Shown here: piece by piece, positions 14,315 to 22,040 of the stretch | Layout: every line of letters begins with the position of its first letter | How positions within the stretch are numbered: position 1 is the first letter of the stretch | Assembly (NCBI RefSeq): GCF_900114785.1 | Contig: NZ_FOUG01000008.1 | Coordinates: 226,745 to 290,744, forward strand | Reading direction: 5' to 3' | Length of the DNA stretch: 64,000 nucleotides | DNA from: Variovorax sp. OV329 | GTDB taxonomy: Bacteria; Pseudomonadota; Gammaproteobacteria; Burkholderiales; Burkholderiaceae_C | Notes under the pieces: model-generated | Told to the model about the DNA's origin: nothing | The model's database searches: none | What the model saw: only the letters and a program-made list of their open reading frames with translations | Made by a program: the position numbers and the translations under genes

Positions 14315-14707
14315 TCAAGGCTTGGCCCGGAACACCTCGACGCCCACGGCCTCGCAGTCCGGGTACACGTCCGGCTTGGCGGTGGACACGCGCGCGGCCT
14401 GCACCTTGGGGTGCGTCAGCACCTGGGTCAGGATGTCGTCGCACAGCGTCTCCTGCAGGTGGATGTGGCCCTTGGACAGCCGCGCGGCCACGGTGCGGCG
14501 GATGAAGTCGTAGTCCACCACTTCGTCCAGCTCGTCGGCCTGCGGCGTGGACACGGCCAGCGGCACGTACAGGTCGACGTTGATGATCACGCGCTGCTCG
14601 GCGCGCTTCTCGAACTCGTGCACGCCGATGTTGATCCACACCTCGTAGTTGCGCAGGAACACGCGGCGGCAGGTGGCCAGGAGGGGGTCGAGGGCGGCGT
14701 GGGTCAT
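14315..14707 (-). CDS. folB: Dihydroneopterin aldolase
   Basis: A 130-residue FolB-type enzyme of folate synthesis, splitting dihydroneopterin to 6-hydroxymethyl-dihydropterin and glycolaldehyde. Family marks are the N-terminal GVHEFEKRAEQRVIINVD segment, the VVDYDFIRRTV core and the KPDVYPDCEAVGVEV C-terminus. Its ATG overlaps the stop of the upstream reductase gene (ATGA, 14704-14707), so the two are translationally coupled. That pairing supports folate or pterin roles for both. Confidence 0.92.
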   Translation of the reverse strand: MTHAALDPLLATCRRVFLRNYEVWINIGVHEFEKRAEQRVIINVDLYVPLAVSTPQADELDEVVDYDFIRRTVAARLSKGHIHLQETLCDDILTQVLTHPKVQAARVSTAKPDVYPDCEAVGVEVFRAKP

Positions 14708-15528
14708 GGCGAGGAAGAAGGGGAAGAGGGTGCGGCGTGGACGGGCTTGAGCAGTTCGTCGACGACGAACATGATGTCGCGCGGCAGCGGCACCAGGTGC
14801 TGCCCGTTGTCCACGCTGAGGGTGGTGCCGGTGATGCTGCGGGTCTCGGCCAGGAACACGCAGCTGCGCGCCACGTCGGCCGGGTCGATGGGCCGGCGCA
14901 GCAGGTTGGCCCGCGCGGCGCGCTGGAAGTTGTCGCCGGTCTGCGGACCGCTTTCGAACAGGATGCCCGGCGCCACCCCGCACACCCGCACGGCCGGCCC
15001 GAGGGCCTGCGCCTGCAGCGCCACCGCCCGCTCCAGCGCGAGCTTGGAGACGGTGTAGGAGAAGTAGTCCGGGTTCAGGTTGTAGACCTTCTGGTCCAGG
15101 ATGTGGATGGCCGAACGCTCCCCATCGCCCGCGGCGCCAGGCGGCTGCTGCGCCACCAGGCGCGCGAAGGACAGCGGCGCGATCAGGTTCACGCCCAGCT
15201 GGCGCTGCGCCGCGTCGGCGTCGAAGTCCAGGCCGGTGTCGGGCTCGAAGGCGGAGGCGTTGTTGACCACGCAGGCCAGCGGGGCCTCGGCCGTCAGCTG
15301 TGCGAGCAGCGCGCGGCGGCCGGCTTCCTGCGTGATGTCGGCTTCCACCGCCTCGGCCTGCCAGCCCTGCGCACGAAGGGATTCGCACAGCGCCAAGGCC
15401 TCCACGCGCGAGGCGCGATACTGGCACCAGACCTTCCAGCCGGCGCGCGCGAAGGCCTCGCAGATGGCGGCGCCCAGGCGGCGTCCGCCGCCGGTCACGA
15501 GCACTTGCCTGAAAGAGGAGTTCGTCAC
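14704..15528 (-). CDS. Short-chain dehydrogenase, FolM-like pteridine reductase
   Basis: A 274-residue short-chain dehydrogenase/reductase. The N-terminal TGGGRRLG nucleotide-binding turn, VNNASAFEPD and the catalytic YTVSK are all present. The NNASxF-x-D variant and the coupling to folB (ATGA overlap) suggest a dihydromonapterin/dihydrofolate reductase like FolM or PTR1, using NADPH on a pterin; this is inference from motif and context. I chose the GTG at 15528, which leaves a short normal N-terminus. The upstream in-frame ATG at 15549 would overlap the start codon of the divergent midA gene and lacks a ribosome site. No frameshift is seen. Confidence 0.8.
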   Translation of the reverse strand: MTNSSFRQVLVTGGGRRLGAAICEAFARAGWKVWCQYRASRVEALALCESLRAQGWQAEAVEADITQEAGRRALLAQLTAEAPLACVVNNASAFEPDTGLDFDADAAQRQLGVNLIAPLSFARLVAQQPPGAAGDGERSAIHILDQKVYNLNPDYFSYTVSKLALERAVALQAQALGPAVRVCGVAPGILFESGPQTGDNFQRAARANLLRRPIDPADVARSCVFLAETRSITGTTLSVDNGQHLVPLPRDIMFVVDELLKPVHAAPSSPSSSP

Positions 15529-15547
15529 CTTGGATAATTCCGGAACC

Positions 15548-16654
15548 ATGAACACGCAGCCAAGCGCCGAGCGCGCCGACCCCATGAACCGGATTATCGA
15601 TGCCGCGCTGAAGCGCGCCGAAGGCGGCTGGCTGCCCTTCGACCGCTTCATGGCCCTGGCCCTGTACTCGCCGGGCCTGGGCTACTACGCCAACACCCTG
15701 GCCAAGTTCGGCCACATGCCGACTTCCGGCAGCGACTTCGTCACCGCGCCCGAGCTGTCGCCGCTGTTCGGCCAGAGCCTGGCGGTGGCGGTGGAAGATG
15801 CGCTCACGCACACCGGCACGAAGGAAGTGTGGGAGTTCGGTGCCGGCTCGGGCGCACTGGCACAGCAGCTGCTGGGTGCATTGGGCGACCGCATCGAGCG
15901 CTACACCATCGTCGACCTCTCGGGCACGCTGCGCGAGCGCCAGCAGCAGGCGCTGGCGTCCTGGGGCGACAAGGTGCAGTGGCTGGGCGAGCTGCCCGAG
16001 ACGATGCAGGGCGTGATCGTGGGCAACGAGGTGCTGGACGCCATGCCGGTGAAGCTGCTGGCACGCATCCAGGGCCAATGGTTCGAGCGCGGCGTGGTGC
16101 GCGGCCCGGACGGCACGCTGCGCTACGCCGACCAGGAAACCGGACTGCGCCCGCCGGTGGAAGTGGAAGGCGCGCACGACTACGTCACCGAGATCCATCC
16201 GCAGGCCGAGGCCTTCGTCGCCACCCTGGCGGACCGGCTGGAGCGCGGCGCCGCCTTCCTCATCGACTACGGCTTTCCGGAGGCCGAGTACTACCACCCG
16301 CAGCGCCACATGGGCACGGTGATGTGCCACCAGGGCCACAAGTCGGACGGCAATCCGCTGGTGGACGTGGGCCTCAAGGACATCACGGCGCATGTCAACT
16401 TCACCGGCGTGGCGCTGGCCGGGCAGGAGGCCGGGCTGGCGGTGCTGGGCTACTGCAACCAGGCCCGCTTCCTCATCAATTGCGGCCTGGTGCCGCGGCT
16501 GGAAAGCGCAAACGTTCAGCAGCGGGCGATGGCGGCGCGGCTCATCCACGAGCACGAGATGGGCGAGCTGTTCAAGGTGCTGGGCTTCTGCGCCGGCGTC
16601 GAGCCCTGGGACAGCGTTGGCTTCCGCGAGGGCGATCGCACCCACACGCTGTGA
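15548..16654 (+). CDS. Class I SAM-dependent methyltransferase, MidA/NDUFAF7 family
   Basis: A 368-residue protein of the MidA/NDUFAF7 (COG1565) family. The SAM-binding turn is WEFGAGSGALAQQLL near residues 95-110, followed by IVDLSGTLRERQ and the conserved GNEVLDAMPV. The mitochondrial homologue methylates an arginine on a complex I subunit; the bacterial role is less clear. The start is the ATG at 15548; a second ATG (Met13) is possible. The gene is divergent from the folM-like reductase, and the two start regions almost touch, so their promoters must lie inside each other's coding sequence. Confidence 0.85.
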   Translation: MNTQPSAERADPMNRIIDAALKRAEGGWLPFDRFMALALYSPGLGYYANTLAKFGHMPTSGSDFVTAPELSPLFGQSLAVAVEDALTHTGTKEVWEFGAGSGALAQQLLGALGDRIERYTIVDLSGTLRERQQQALASWGDKVQWLGELPETMQGVIVGNEVLDAMPVKLLARIQGQWFERGVVRGPDGTLRYADQETGLRPPVEVEGAHDYVTEIHPQAEAFVATLADRLERGAAFLIDYGFPEAEYYHPQRHMGTVMCHQGHKSDGNPLVDVGLKDITAHVNFTGVALAGQEAGLAVLGYCNQARFLINCGLVPRLESANVQQRAMAARLIHEHEMGELFKVLGFCAGVEPWDSVGFREGDRTHTL

Positions 16655-16666
16655 GCTGAAGCGTCG

Positions 16667-16912
16667 CTAGCCGACGAAGGCGAAGCGCGGCTGGCGCCTG
16701 CCCTCGATCTCCACTTCCTCGAAGAACATGGCGTGCGGTCGCACCCACAGGCCGCTCGCGTTGTAGAGCGGCTTGTAGACCACCAGCGGCTCCAGCGTCT
16801 CGCTGTGGCGCGCGACGCCGATCACCTCGTAGTCCAGGCCCTTGTAGTGGCGGTAGCGGCCCGTGCGCGTGGCGGGCAGCGGGGGCAGGTCGTCGTCCTG
16901 GCTGCTGTTCAT
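16667..16912 (-). CDS. DUF1653 family protein
   Basis: An 81-residue small soluble protein of the DUF1653 family, recognised by the GRYRHYKGLDYEVIGVARHSETLEPLV core and the VRPHAMFFEEV C-terminus. The family has a compact beta fold and no established function. Its ATG overlaps the stop of the upstream VOC gene (16909-16912), and it is the last gene of the eight-gene operon that starts at 20915. Confidence 0.85.
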   Translation of the reverse strand: MNSSQDDDLPPLPATRTGRYRHYKGLDYEVIGVARHSETLEPLVVYKPLYNASGLWVRPHAMFFEEVEIEGRRQPRFAFVG

Positions 16913-17322
16913 GGTTCCGGGGGTCCCTTGAGTTCGACCACGTTGCCTTCCGGGTCCGAGAGGTAGATGGACGGGCCTTCGCCCTGCGCGCCGTAGCGCG
17001 GCGCCGTGGCGCCGGCCTGCACGCCGTGGGCCTGCAGGTGGGCGCGGATGGCCGGCTCGTCGAAGGGCTGGACCGCGAGGCAGAAATGGTCGAGGTTGCG
17101 GCCTTCCTTGCCCGGCGCCGCGCCGCCTTCGCGGCCCAGCTTGCCGTCGATGGGCACCAGGTCGATCAAGGCGCTGCCGGCGCGCAGCTGGATCAGGCCG
17201 ATGTCGTCCTGCCGTTTTTCCAGCGGGCAGCCGAGCACGTCGACATAGAAGTGCAGCATGCGCTCCAGGTCGACCACGCGCAGCACGATGTGGTCCAGGC
17301 CCTGGATGGAGAGGGCGGTCAT
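16909..17322 (-). CDS. VOC family (glyoxalase-fold) protein
   Basis: A 137-residue vicinal-oxygen-chelate protein. It starts with the typical LDHIVLRVVDLERMLHFYVDVLG half and ends with IYLSDPEGNVVEL. Possible metal ligands are His near residue 11, His in LDHFCLAV, and Glu in NVVEL. This branch often annotates as a virulence or bleomycin-resistance-like protein, but the substrate is unknown. It begins at the stop of the upstream acetyltransferase (ATGA, 17319-17322) and ends in the start of the DUF1653 gene. Confidence 0.85.
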   Translation of the reverse strand: MTALSIQGLDHIVLRVVDLERMLHFYVDVLGCPLEKRQDDIGLIQLRAGSALIDLVPIDGKLGREGGAAPGKEGRNLDHFCLAVQPFDEPAIRAHLQAHGVQAGATAPRYGAQGEGPSIYLSDPEGNVVELKGPPEP

Positions 17323-17777
17323 CGCAGGGTGCGCGTCATGAACACGCTGCAGGGGTCTTCGACATAGCTGGCGAATGGCCCGCACTCCGCGAAGCCGGCG
17401 CTGGCGTAGAGCTGGCGCGCCGGCGCGAACTCGGGCTGCGAGCCGGTCTCCAGGCTCAGGCGCTTCAGGCCGCGGCGCTGCGCCTCGCCCAGGATGTGCT
17501 GCAGCATCGCGCGGCCCGCGCCAGTGCGCCGCCGCGCGCCGGACACGCGCATGGACTTGATCTCGCCGTGCCCATCGTCCAGCGTCTTGAGTGCGCCGCA
17601 GCCCAGCAGCTCGCTGCCGGCCCAGGCGGTCCAGAAGGTGATCTCGGGGCGGCGCAGGCCCTCCAGGTCGAGCGCGTGCACGCTCTCGGGCGGCGAGATG
17701 CGGCGCATGTCCTGCAGGTGTTCCTCCAGCAGCGCGTGGATCTCGGGGCCGCGCAGGTCGTCGGTTCGGATGTGCAT
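17319..17777 (-). CDS. GNAT family N-acetyltransferase
   Basis: A 152-residue acetyl-CoA-dependent acetyltransferase. The fold is shown by GCGALKTLDDGHGEIKSMRVSGARRRTGAGRAML, where RRTGAG is the acetyl-CoA pyrophosphate loop (usually Q/RxxGxG/A), and by the C-terminal ARQLYASAGFAECGPF strand. It resembles the YsnE/PA-type branch; the acceptor is unknown. It sits between two VOC genes and overlaps the downstream one by four bases. Confidence 0.85.
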   Translation of the reverse strand: MHIRTDDLRGPEIHALLEEHLQDMRRISPPESVHALDLEGLRRPEITFWTAWAGSELLGCGALKTLDDGHGEIKSMRVSGARRRTGAGRAMLQHILGEAQRRGLKRLSLETGSQPEFAPARQLYASAGFAECGPFASYVEDPCSVFMTRTLR

Positions 17778-17790
17778 GTTCTCTGTAGAT

Positions 17791-18183
17791 TCAAAGCCGA
17801 GGCGGCCGGGCGTAGCTCACGGTGAGCATCTCCCACTGGTGGCCCTCGGGCACGTTCCAGTAGACCATGCGCCCGCCGTAGTCGGTGTTGATCTGCCGGT
17901 CGACAGGACCACGCACGCTGCTTCGGTAGTCGATGCCGGAGGCCTGGAGGCGCGCGAGGATCTGGTCGAACTCCGCCTCGCCCACGCGAAAGCAGAAGTG
18001 CTGCACCGGGAAATCCTCGTCGGTCTCGATGAAGTCCAGCGTCAGGCCGCCGTTGACGTACACCGCGTAGAAGGGCCCGCCCGCGGCCGGGCCGCTGGGC
18101 ACGCCGAGCAGCCTGGCCAGCTGCCGTGCCGACTCGTCGCGGTGGCGGGCGGAAACGATGGAATGGTCCAGCTCGATGCTCAT
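17791..18183 (-). CDS. VOC family protein
   Basis: A 130-residue single-repeat-length glyoxalase-fold protein (IELDHSIVSARHRDESARQLARLLG at the start, QHFCFRVGEAEFDQIL in the middle, EGHQWEMLTVSY at the end). His, His and Glu at the usual metal positions are present. A strong ribosome site, AGGAGA, precedes the ATG at 18183, which settles the start. The gene follows the outer-membrane protein gene by 10 bases. The substrate is unknown. Confidence 0.83.
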   Translation of the reverse strand: MSIELDHSIVSARHRDESARQLARLLGVPSGPAAGGPFYAVYVNGGLTLDFIETDEDFPVQHFCFRVGEAEFDQILARLQASGIDYRSSVRGPVDRQINTDYGGRMVYWNVPEGHQWEMLTVSYARPPRL

Positions 18184-18193
18184 GGGTCTTCTC

Positions 18194-19351
18194 CTAGCGC
18201 CAGGCATTGCCGACCTGGATGTACCAGGCATCTTCCTCCGGTCCCCTTGCATAGTCGATGCCGACCCACAGGCCCAGCTGCCTGGCGATCAGGTAGCGGA
18301 AACCCACGCCCTTGGACACCTGGCTGGCGACGTCGCCGACGCTTTCCTGCCGGCCCCAGGCACGGCCCGCGCCGATGAAGCCGATGGCGGCCCAGCGCGG
18401 CGTCACGTTCCAGCGCAGCTCGGTCTCCAGCACGGCGGTGTTGTCGTCCTGGTAGCGCGCCGCCGGGATGCCGCGCAGGTCGATGAAGGGCAACTGGTAG
18501 AAGGGCACCTGGCCGCGCGCCGCCCGCGCATCGGCGCGCCCGCCCAGCACCAGCTCCTTGCCGATCGGCAGGTAGGCGAACACGTGGCCGCGGTAGGTCT
18601 GGAAGCGGGTGTCGCTGCCCCAGTCGGGGTCGTAGAACATCGCATCCACCGCGCCGGTCCAGCCCTTGTTGGGCGTGAAGATGTTGTCGCGCGAGTCGTG
18701 CTCCAGCGTGAGCCCCAGGCCCGAGCTCTTCCGGGTCATCTCGTCGGGCAGCAGGTGCGAGAGCTGGCCGTCCAGGTCGACCTTGCTGTTCAGGTTGAGG
18801 TAGATCCAGCGCACGCCCAGGAAGTTGTTGCTGTCGCCCAGGCGCCGCAGCACCTGCTGGCTCGACATCCAGCCGTCCAGCGAATAGGCCAGGCTGCGCG
18901 TGCCGCTCTCGAGCTGGCCGCCCACGCCGTAGAAGTTGAGGTTGACGTCGGTGCGGCCGATGCCGCCGCGGTAGCGCCACTTGTCCTCGTCGAAGCTGGC
19001 CATGCCGCCGCCGAAGAGGGCGCGCGTGCCGTTCTCGGTGCCGATGCCGCCCACCACCCAGATGTCGGGCGGCGTGAGGTGGCCGGTCTCCCTGGCCCGC
19101 TCGGCGCTCTCGCGGATGGAGTTGCGCACGAACATCAGCGCCACGCCGCCGCCGTAGCCCACCGCCGGCTCGGTGACGACGATGGGAATGGGCAGGAATC
19201 CCTTGCGGTTGACCAGCCAGTCGGACACGTCCAGGTAGCCGTCGCCCGGGTCGATGAAGCCCTCCATGAAGGCATGCCCGGGCAGGCTGAAACCGGCAGT
19301 GGCCAGGGCACAGGCCAGGGCGATGGCGCGCTTCATCGTCTTCCAGGGCAT
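18194..19351 (-). CDS. BamA/TamA-like outer-membrane beta-barrel protein
   Basis: A 385-residue protein with a signal peptide (about residues 1-24, cleavage after PGHA) and then alternating amphipathic strands typical of a C-terminal Omp85/surface-antigen (D15) barrel, without the POTRA repeats of true BamA. Recognisable pieces are the GLGLTLEHDSRDNIFTPNKGW segment, the RGIPAARYQDDN turn and repeated glycine-rich strands. It should lie in the outer membrane; whether it moves protein, lipid or small molecules is unknown. The ATG at 19351 has a GAAAGGAAG upstream; an internal ATG at 19336 is also possible. It is the only membrane protein in an operon of soluble VOC and GNAT enzymes. Confidence 0.82.
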   Translation of the reverse strand: MPWKTMKRAIALACALATAGFSLPGHAFMEGFIDPGDGYLDVSDWLVNRKGFLPIPIVVTEPAVGYGGGVALMFVRNSIRESAERARETGHLTPPDIWVVGGIGTENGTRALFGGGMASFDEDKWRYRGGIGRTDVNLNFYGVGGQLESGTRSLAYSLDGWMSSQQVLRRLGDSNNFLGVRWIYLNLNSKVDLDGQLSHLLPDEMTRKSSGLGLTLEHDSRDNIFTPNKGWTGAVDAMFYDPDWGSDTRFQTYRGHVFAYLPIGKELVLGGRADARAARGQVPFYQLPFIDLRGIPAARYQDDNTAVLETELRWNVTPRWAAIGFIGAGRAWGRQESVGDVASQVSKGVGFRYLIARQLGLWVGIDYARGPEEDAWYIQVGNAWR

Positions 19352-19364
19352 CGATCGCTTCCTT

Positions 19365-20066
19365 TCAGGTGCGGGAGATGACGCGCACCACGCTTTCGCG
19401 GTGGTCGGCAAAGCCCATGCGCCGGTACAGGGCCACGGCGCCTTCGTTGGTGCTCATCACGTGCAGCACCGGCGTCTCGCCGCGCTGCATCTGCCGGCGG
19501 ACCAGCTTCGCCATCAGCCGGCGCGCGAGGCCGCGGCCCTGGAAGTCGGGGTGCGTGCACACGCCGCTGATCTCGCGCAGGGCGCCGGCATGGCAACGCT
19601 CGCCGGCCATGGCCATCAGGCGGCCGCCCTCGTCGAAGAAGCCGAAGTACTCGCCCAGCTCGATGGTGCGCACACCGAACGGGCCGGGGCGGGTGAGGGC
19701 CACCAGCTCGAGGATCTGCGGCAGGTGCCCGGGGACTAGCGTCTTCGCGTCGGGCGCCTCGTCTTCGGCCGGCGGCGGTGCGCGCCAGATCATCTTGCGC
19801 ATCAGCGCCTGCGCGTCGATTTGCCAGCCAGCGGGCGCCGGGCTCGACCAGCCGTCGCAATAGAACTGTTCGCCCTGTGCGCACAGCGGCAGCAGCGCAT
19901 CGAGGCGGGGCCGCGATGGATCGGCGAAAGCCACGATGGGCGAAAAGCCGGCCGCGAAGCGCCGAACCTCGCCGTCGCCCGCGGCGAAATGCGATTGCGC
20001 GCCGCCCAGGGCGTGCCAGAAGAGGTTGTCCAGCAGCGCGTCGGGAGCCGGGACCGGGACGCTCAC
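19365..20066 (-). CDS. GNAT family N-acetyltransferase (two-part)
   Basis: A 233-residue acetyltransferase with an extended N-terminal half (about 1-110) resembling GNAT proteins with a degenerate first domain, and a canonical C-terminal GNAT domain: EISGVCTHPDFQGRGLARRL carries the acetyl-CoA loop QGRGLA, followed by VLHVMSTNEGAVALYRRMGF. It overlaps the preceding acetyltransferase gene by four bases and precedes the outer-membrane protein gene by 13. The substrate is unknown. Confidence 0.83.
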   Translation of the reverse strand: MSVPVPAPDALLDNLFWHALGGAQSHFAAGDGEVRRFAAGFSPIVAFADPSRPRLDALLPLCAQGEQFYCDGWSSPAPAGWQIDAQALMRKMIWRAPPPAEDEAPDAKTLVPGHLPQILELVALTRPGPFGVRTIELGEYFGFFDEGGRLMAMAGERCHAGALREISGVCTHPDFQGRGLARRLMAKLVRRQMQRGETPVLHVMSTNEGAVALYRRMGFADHRESVVRVISRT

Positions 20067-20512
20067 TTGGCCGGGTCCTCGCGGGGCGCCTGCAGGTAGC
20101 CGCGCTCCACCGCCTGGGCCTGGTTCTGGAAGATGGCCATGGCGGTGTTCATGCGCGCGAAGCCCAGCTTCTCGTAGAAGGCCTCCTTGCCCGGCACCGC
20201 GTACAGGATGATCTTGCGGTGCCCGCGAGAGGCTTCCACCAGCCGCGACACCAGCTCGCGGCCCAGGCCCGTGCCCTGGTGGCTGGGCAGCACGGCGATG
20301 TCGCAGATGTAGGCGCAGTCGATGCCGTCCGCCAGCGCCCGGCCTGCGCCGACCAGCGCGCCGTCCTCGTAGACCAGGAACCTGAACATGCTGTGGGTGA
20401 AGGCCGTCTTCAGCCCCTGCGGGCTCTTGTCGCCCAAGGGCGCGGCGCGGTAGAGGGCCGAGAGTTCCTCCCAGTCGAGGGCATCGAGGGCGCTGGTCCA
20501 GTGCAATGGCAT
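20063..20512 (-). CDS. GNAT family N-acetyltransferase
   Basis: A 149-residue acetyltransferase. CDIAVLPSHQGTGLGRELV is the acetyl-CoA binding strand and loop, and IILYAVPGKEAFYEKLGFARMNTAMA is the C-terminal GNAT signature. Overall it is close to the YjgM/aminoglycoside-like small GNATs, but the acceptor cannot be named. The start is the ATG at 20512, 13 bases after the first VOC gene of the operon. Its stop overlaps the start of the next GNAT gene. Confidence 0.84.
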   Translation of the reverse strand: MPLHWTSALDALDWEELSALYRAAPLGDKSPQGLKTAFTHSMFRFLVYEDGALVGAGRALADGIDCAYICDIAVLPSHQGTGLGRELVSRLVEASRGHRKIILYAVPGKEAFYEKLGFARMNTAMAIFQNQAQAVERGYLQAPREDPAK

Positions 20513-20525
20513 CGTGGCGAAGTCC

Positions 20526-20915
20526 TCAGGCCGGTTCGTGGCAGACGGCCTCGACGTTGTGGCCGTCCGGGTCGCGCACGAAGGCGCCGTAGTAGTGGGC
20601 ATGGTAGTGCGGCCGCACGCCCGGTGCGCCGTTGTCCGTCCCGCCCGCGGCCAGCGCGGCGGCGTGGAAGGCATCGACCTGCGTCCGGCTCTTCACACGG
20701 AAGGCCACGTGCACCGGCGGCGTGTTGGCGGCGTCGGCGCCGCCGACCCAGAAGTCGGGCTTGGGCGCCTCCCCGAAGCCGGCCACCGGCTGGTTGCCGG
20801 TGAGTTCCTTGGGCACCTCCATGATCAGCGTGTAGCCCAGCGGCGCCAGCGCCTGCTGGTAGAAAACCTTGCTGCGTTCGTAGTTCGTGGCGGTGATGCC
20901 GATGTGGTCGATCAT
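20526..20915 (-). CDS. VOC family protein (first gene of the eight-gene operon)
   Basis: A 129-residue glyoxalase-fold protein of the YcaB/lactoylglutathione-lyase-like branch: MIDHIGITATNYERSKVFYQ at the start, PVHVAFRV in the middle, and HYHAHYYGAFVRDPDGHNVEAVCH at the end. His near residue 4, His in VHVAF and Glu in NVEAV fit the metal site. It heads the operon that runs to 16667. The 106-base gap to hisN (20916-21021) must hold its promoter and possibly that of hisN. Confidence 0.85.
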   Translation of the reverse strand: MIDHIGITATNYERSKVFYQQALAPLGYTLIMEVPKELTGNQPVAGFGEAPKPDFWVGGADAANTPPVHVAFRVKSRTQVDAFHAAALAAGGTDNGAPGVRPHYHAHYYGAFVRDPDGHNVEAVCHEPA

Positions 20916-21021
20916 GGGCGTTTCTTTTTTTCGAAGTGAGGGCGGAAGCGCCGATTTGAACCACATCCGCGCGCCAGGGGCAAGGCGCAGCGGTGCCTCG
21001 CACTTCGCGTTTAATCCGGGA

Positions 21022-21810
21022 ATGCCGACCCCGAATTCATTCGAACTCCTTTCCGTGGCCAATGCGCTGGCCGACGCGGCCGCGGCGCAGTCCATGCGCT
21101 ACTTCCGCACGCCGCTGGAAATCATCAGCAAGGACGACCAGAGCCCCGTGACCCTGGCCGACCGCGCCGCCGAAAGCGCCATGCGCGAGATCCTCGCGGC
21201 GCAGAGCCCGCAGGACGGCATCTATGGCGAGGAGCACGGCCGCGAGCGGCTCGATGCCGAGCGCGTCTGGGTGCTGGACCCCATCGACGGAACTCGCAGC
21301 TTCATCACCGGCTCGCCGCTGTGGGGCACGCTGATCGGCGTGCTCGAAGCCGGCCGGGTTCGACTGGGCCTGGTGGACATGCCGGTGCTGGGTGAGCGCT
21401 GGTGGGGCCTGTCGGACGACCGCGGCCACCTGGCCCTGCGCAATGGCCGCCGGGTGCATGCCAGCACCTGCGCGCGCATCGAGGAGGCTCGCATCGTCAC
21501 CACCTCGCCGGACATCTTCGGCGCGGCCGACTGGCAGGCCTTCGACACCTTGAGCAAGCGCTGCGCCATGCGCCGCTTCGGCGGCGACTGCTACGGCTAT
21601 GCGCAACTGGCCGGCGGCACCATCGACCTGGTGGTGGAGACCGGCCTGCAGCCCTACGACTACCTGGGCCCGGCCGGCCTCATCGAAGCCGCCGGCGGTG
21701 TCATCACCGACTGGGAAGGCCGGCCCCTGGGCCTGGAGTCCGACGGCCGCGTGATCGCCGCTGCCACGCCCGAACTGCACCGCGCCGCGCTGGCTTTGCT
21801 GCAGGCCTAG
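21022..21810 (+). CDS. hisN: Histidinol-phosphatase, inositol-monophosphatase type
   Basis: A 262-residue magnesium-dependent phosphatase. The metal-binding motifs are EEHG (near residue 71), DPIDGTRSF (near 88) and the C-terminal LQPYDYLGPAGLIEAAGGVITDW. The QPYDYL signature is typical of HisN, which performs the histidinol-phosphate step of histidine synthesis, rather than of inositol phosphatase or CysQ. The alternative is a general inositol monophosphatase. The start ATG (21022) gives the normal length. A small DUF2905 gene follows after 13 bases. Confidence 0.85.
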   Translation: MPTPNSFELLSVANALADAAAAQSMRYFRTPLEIISKDDQSPVTLADRAAESAMREILAAQSPQDGIYGEEHGRERLDAERVWVLDPIDGTRSFITGSPLWGTLIGVLEAGRVRLGLVDMPVLGERWWGLSDDRGHLALRNGRRVHASTCARIEEARIVTTSPDIFGAADWQAFDTLSKRCAMRRFGGDCYGYAQLAGGTIDLVVETGLQPYDYLGPAGLIEAAGGVITDWEGRPLGLESDGRVIAAATPELHRAALALLQA

Positions 21811-21823
21811 ACTGGGCCTTTAC

Positions 21824-22021
21824 ATGATTCGCTGGCTGATCGTCGTCGTGCTTGCACTGCTCCTGTTCCAGGGGCTGGCGGCCTGGTTGCGCCGGCATTT
21901 CGGCTTCGGGCGGCTGCCGGGCGACTTCGCCTTCCGTGCCTTCGGCCGCGACTGGGACCTGCCCATCGGCAGCACCGTCGCACTGACCGTCATTGCGGCG
22001 CTGGTCGCGCGCTGGATCTGA
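21824..22021 (+). CDS. DUF2905 small membrane protein
   Basis: A 65-residue protein with two hydrophobic segments (about 3-20 and 47-65) around a conserved middle, RRHFGFGRLPGDFAFRAFGRDWDLPIG, which is the DUF2905 signature. It is probably an inner-membrane protein of unknown function. It lies between hisN and the ROK kinase gene on the same strand, with 13- and 19-base gaps, so the three are probably co-transcribed. Confidence 0.85.
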   Translation: MIRWLIVVVLALLLFQGLAAWLRRHFGFGRLPGDFAFRAFGRDWDLPIGSTVALTVIAALVARWI

Positions 22022-22040
22022 AAGAGGAACGAGACAAGCC

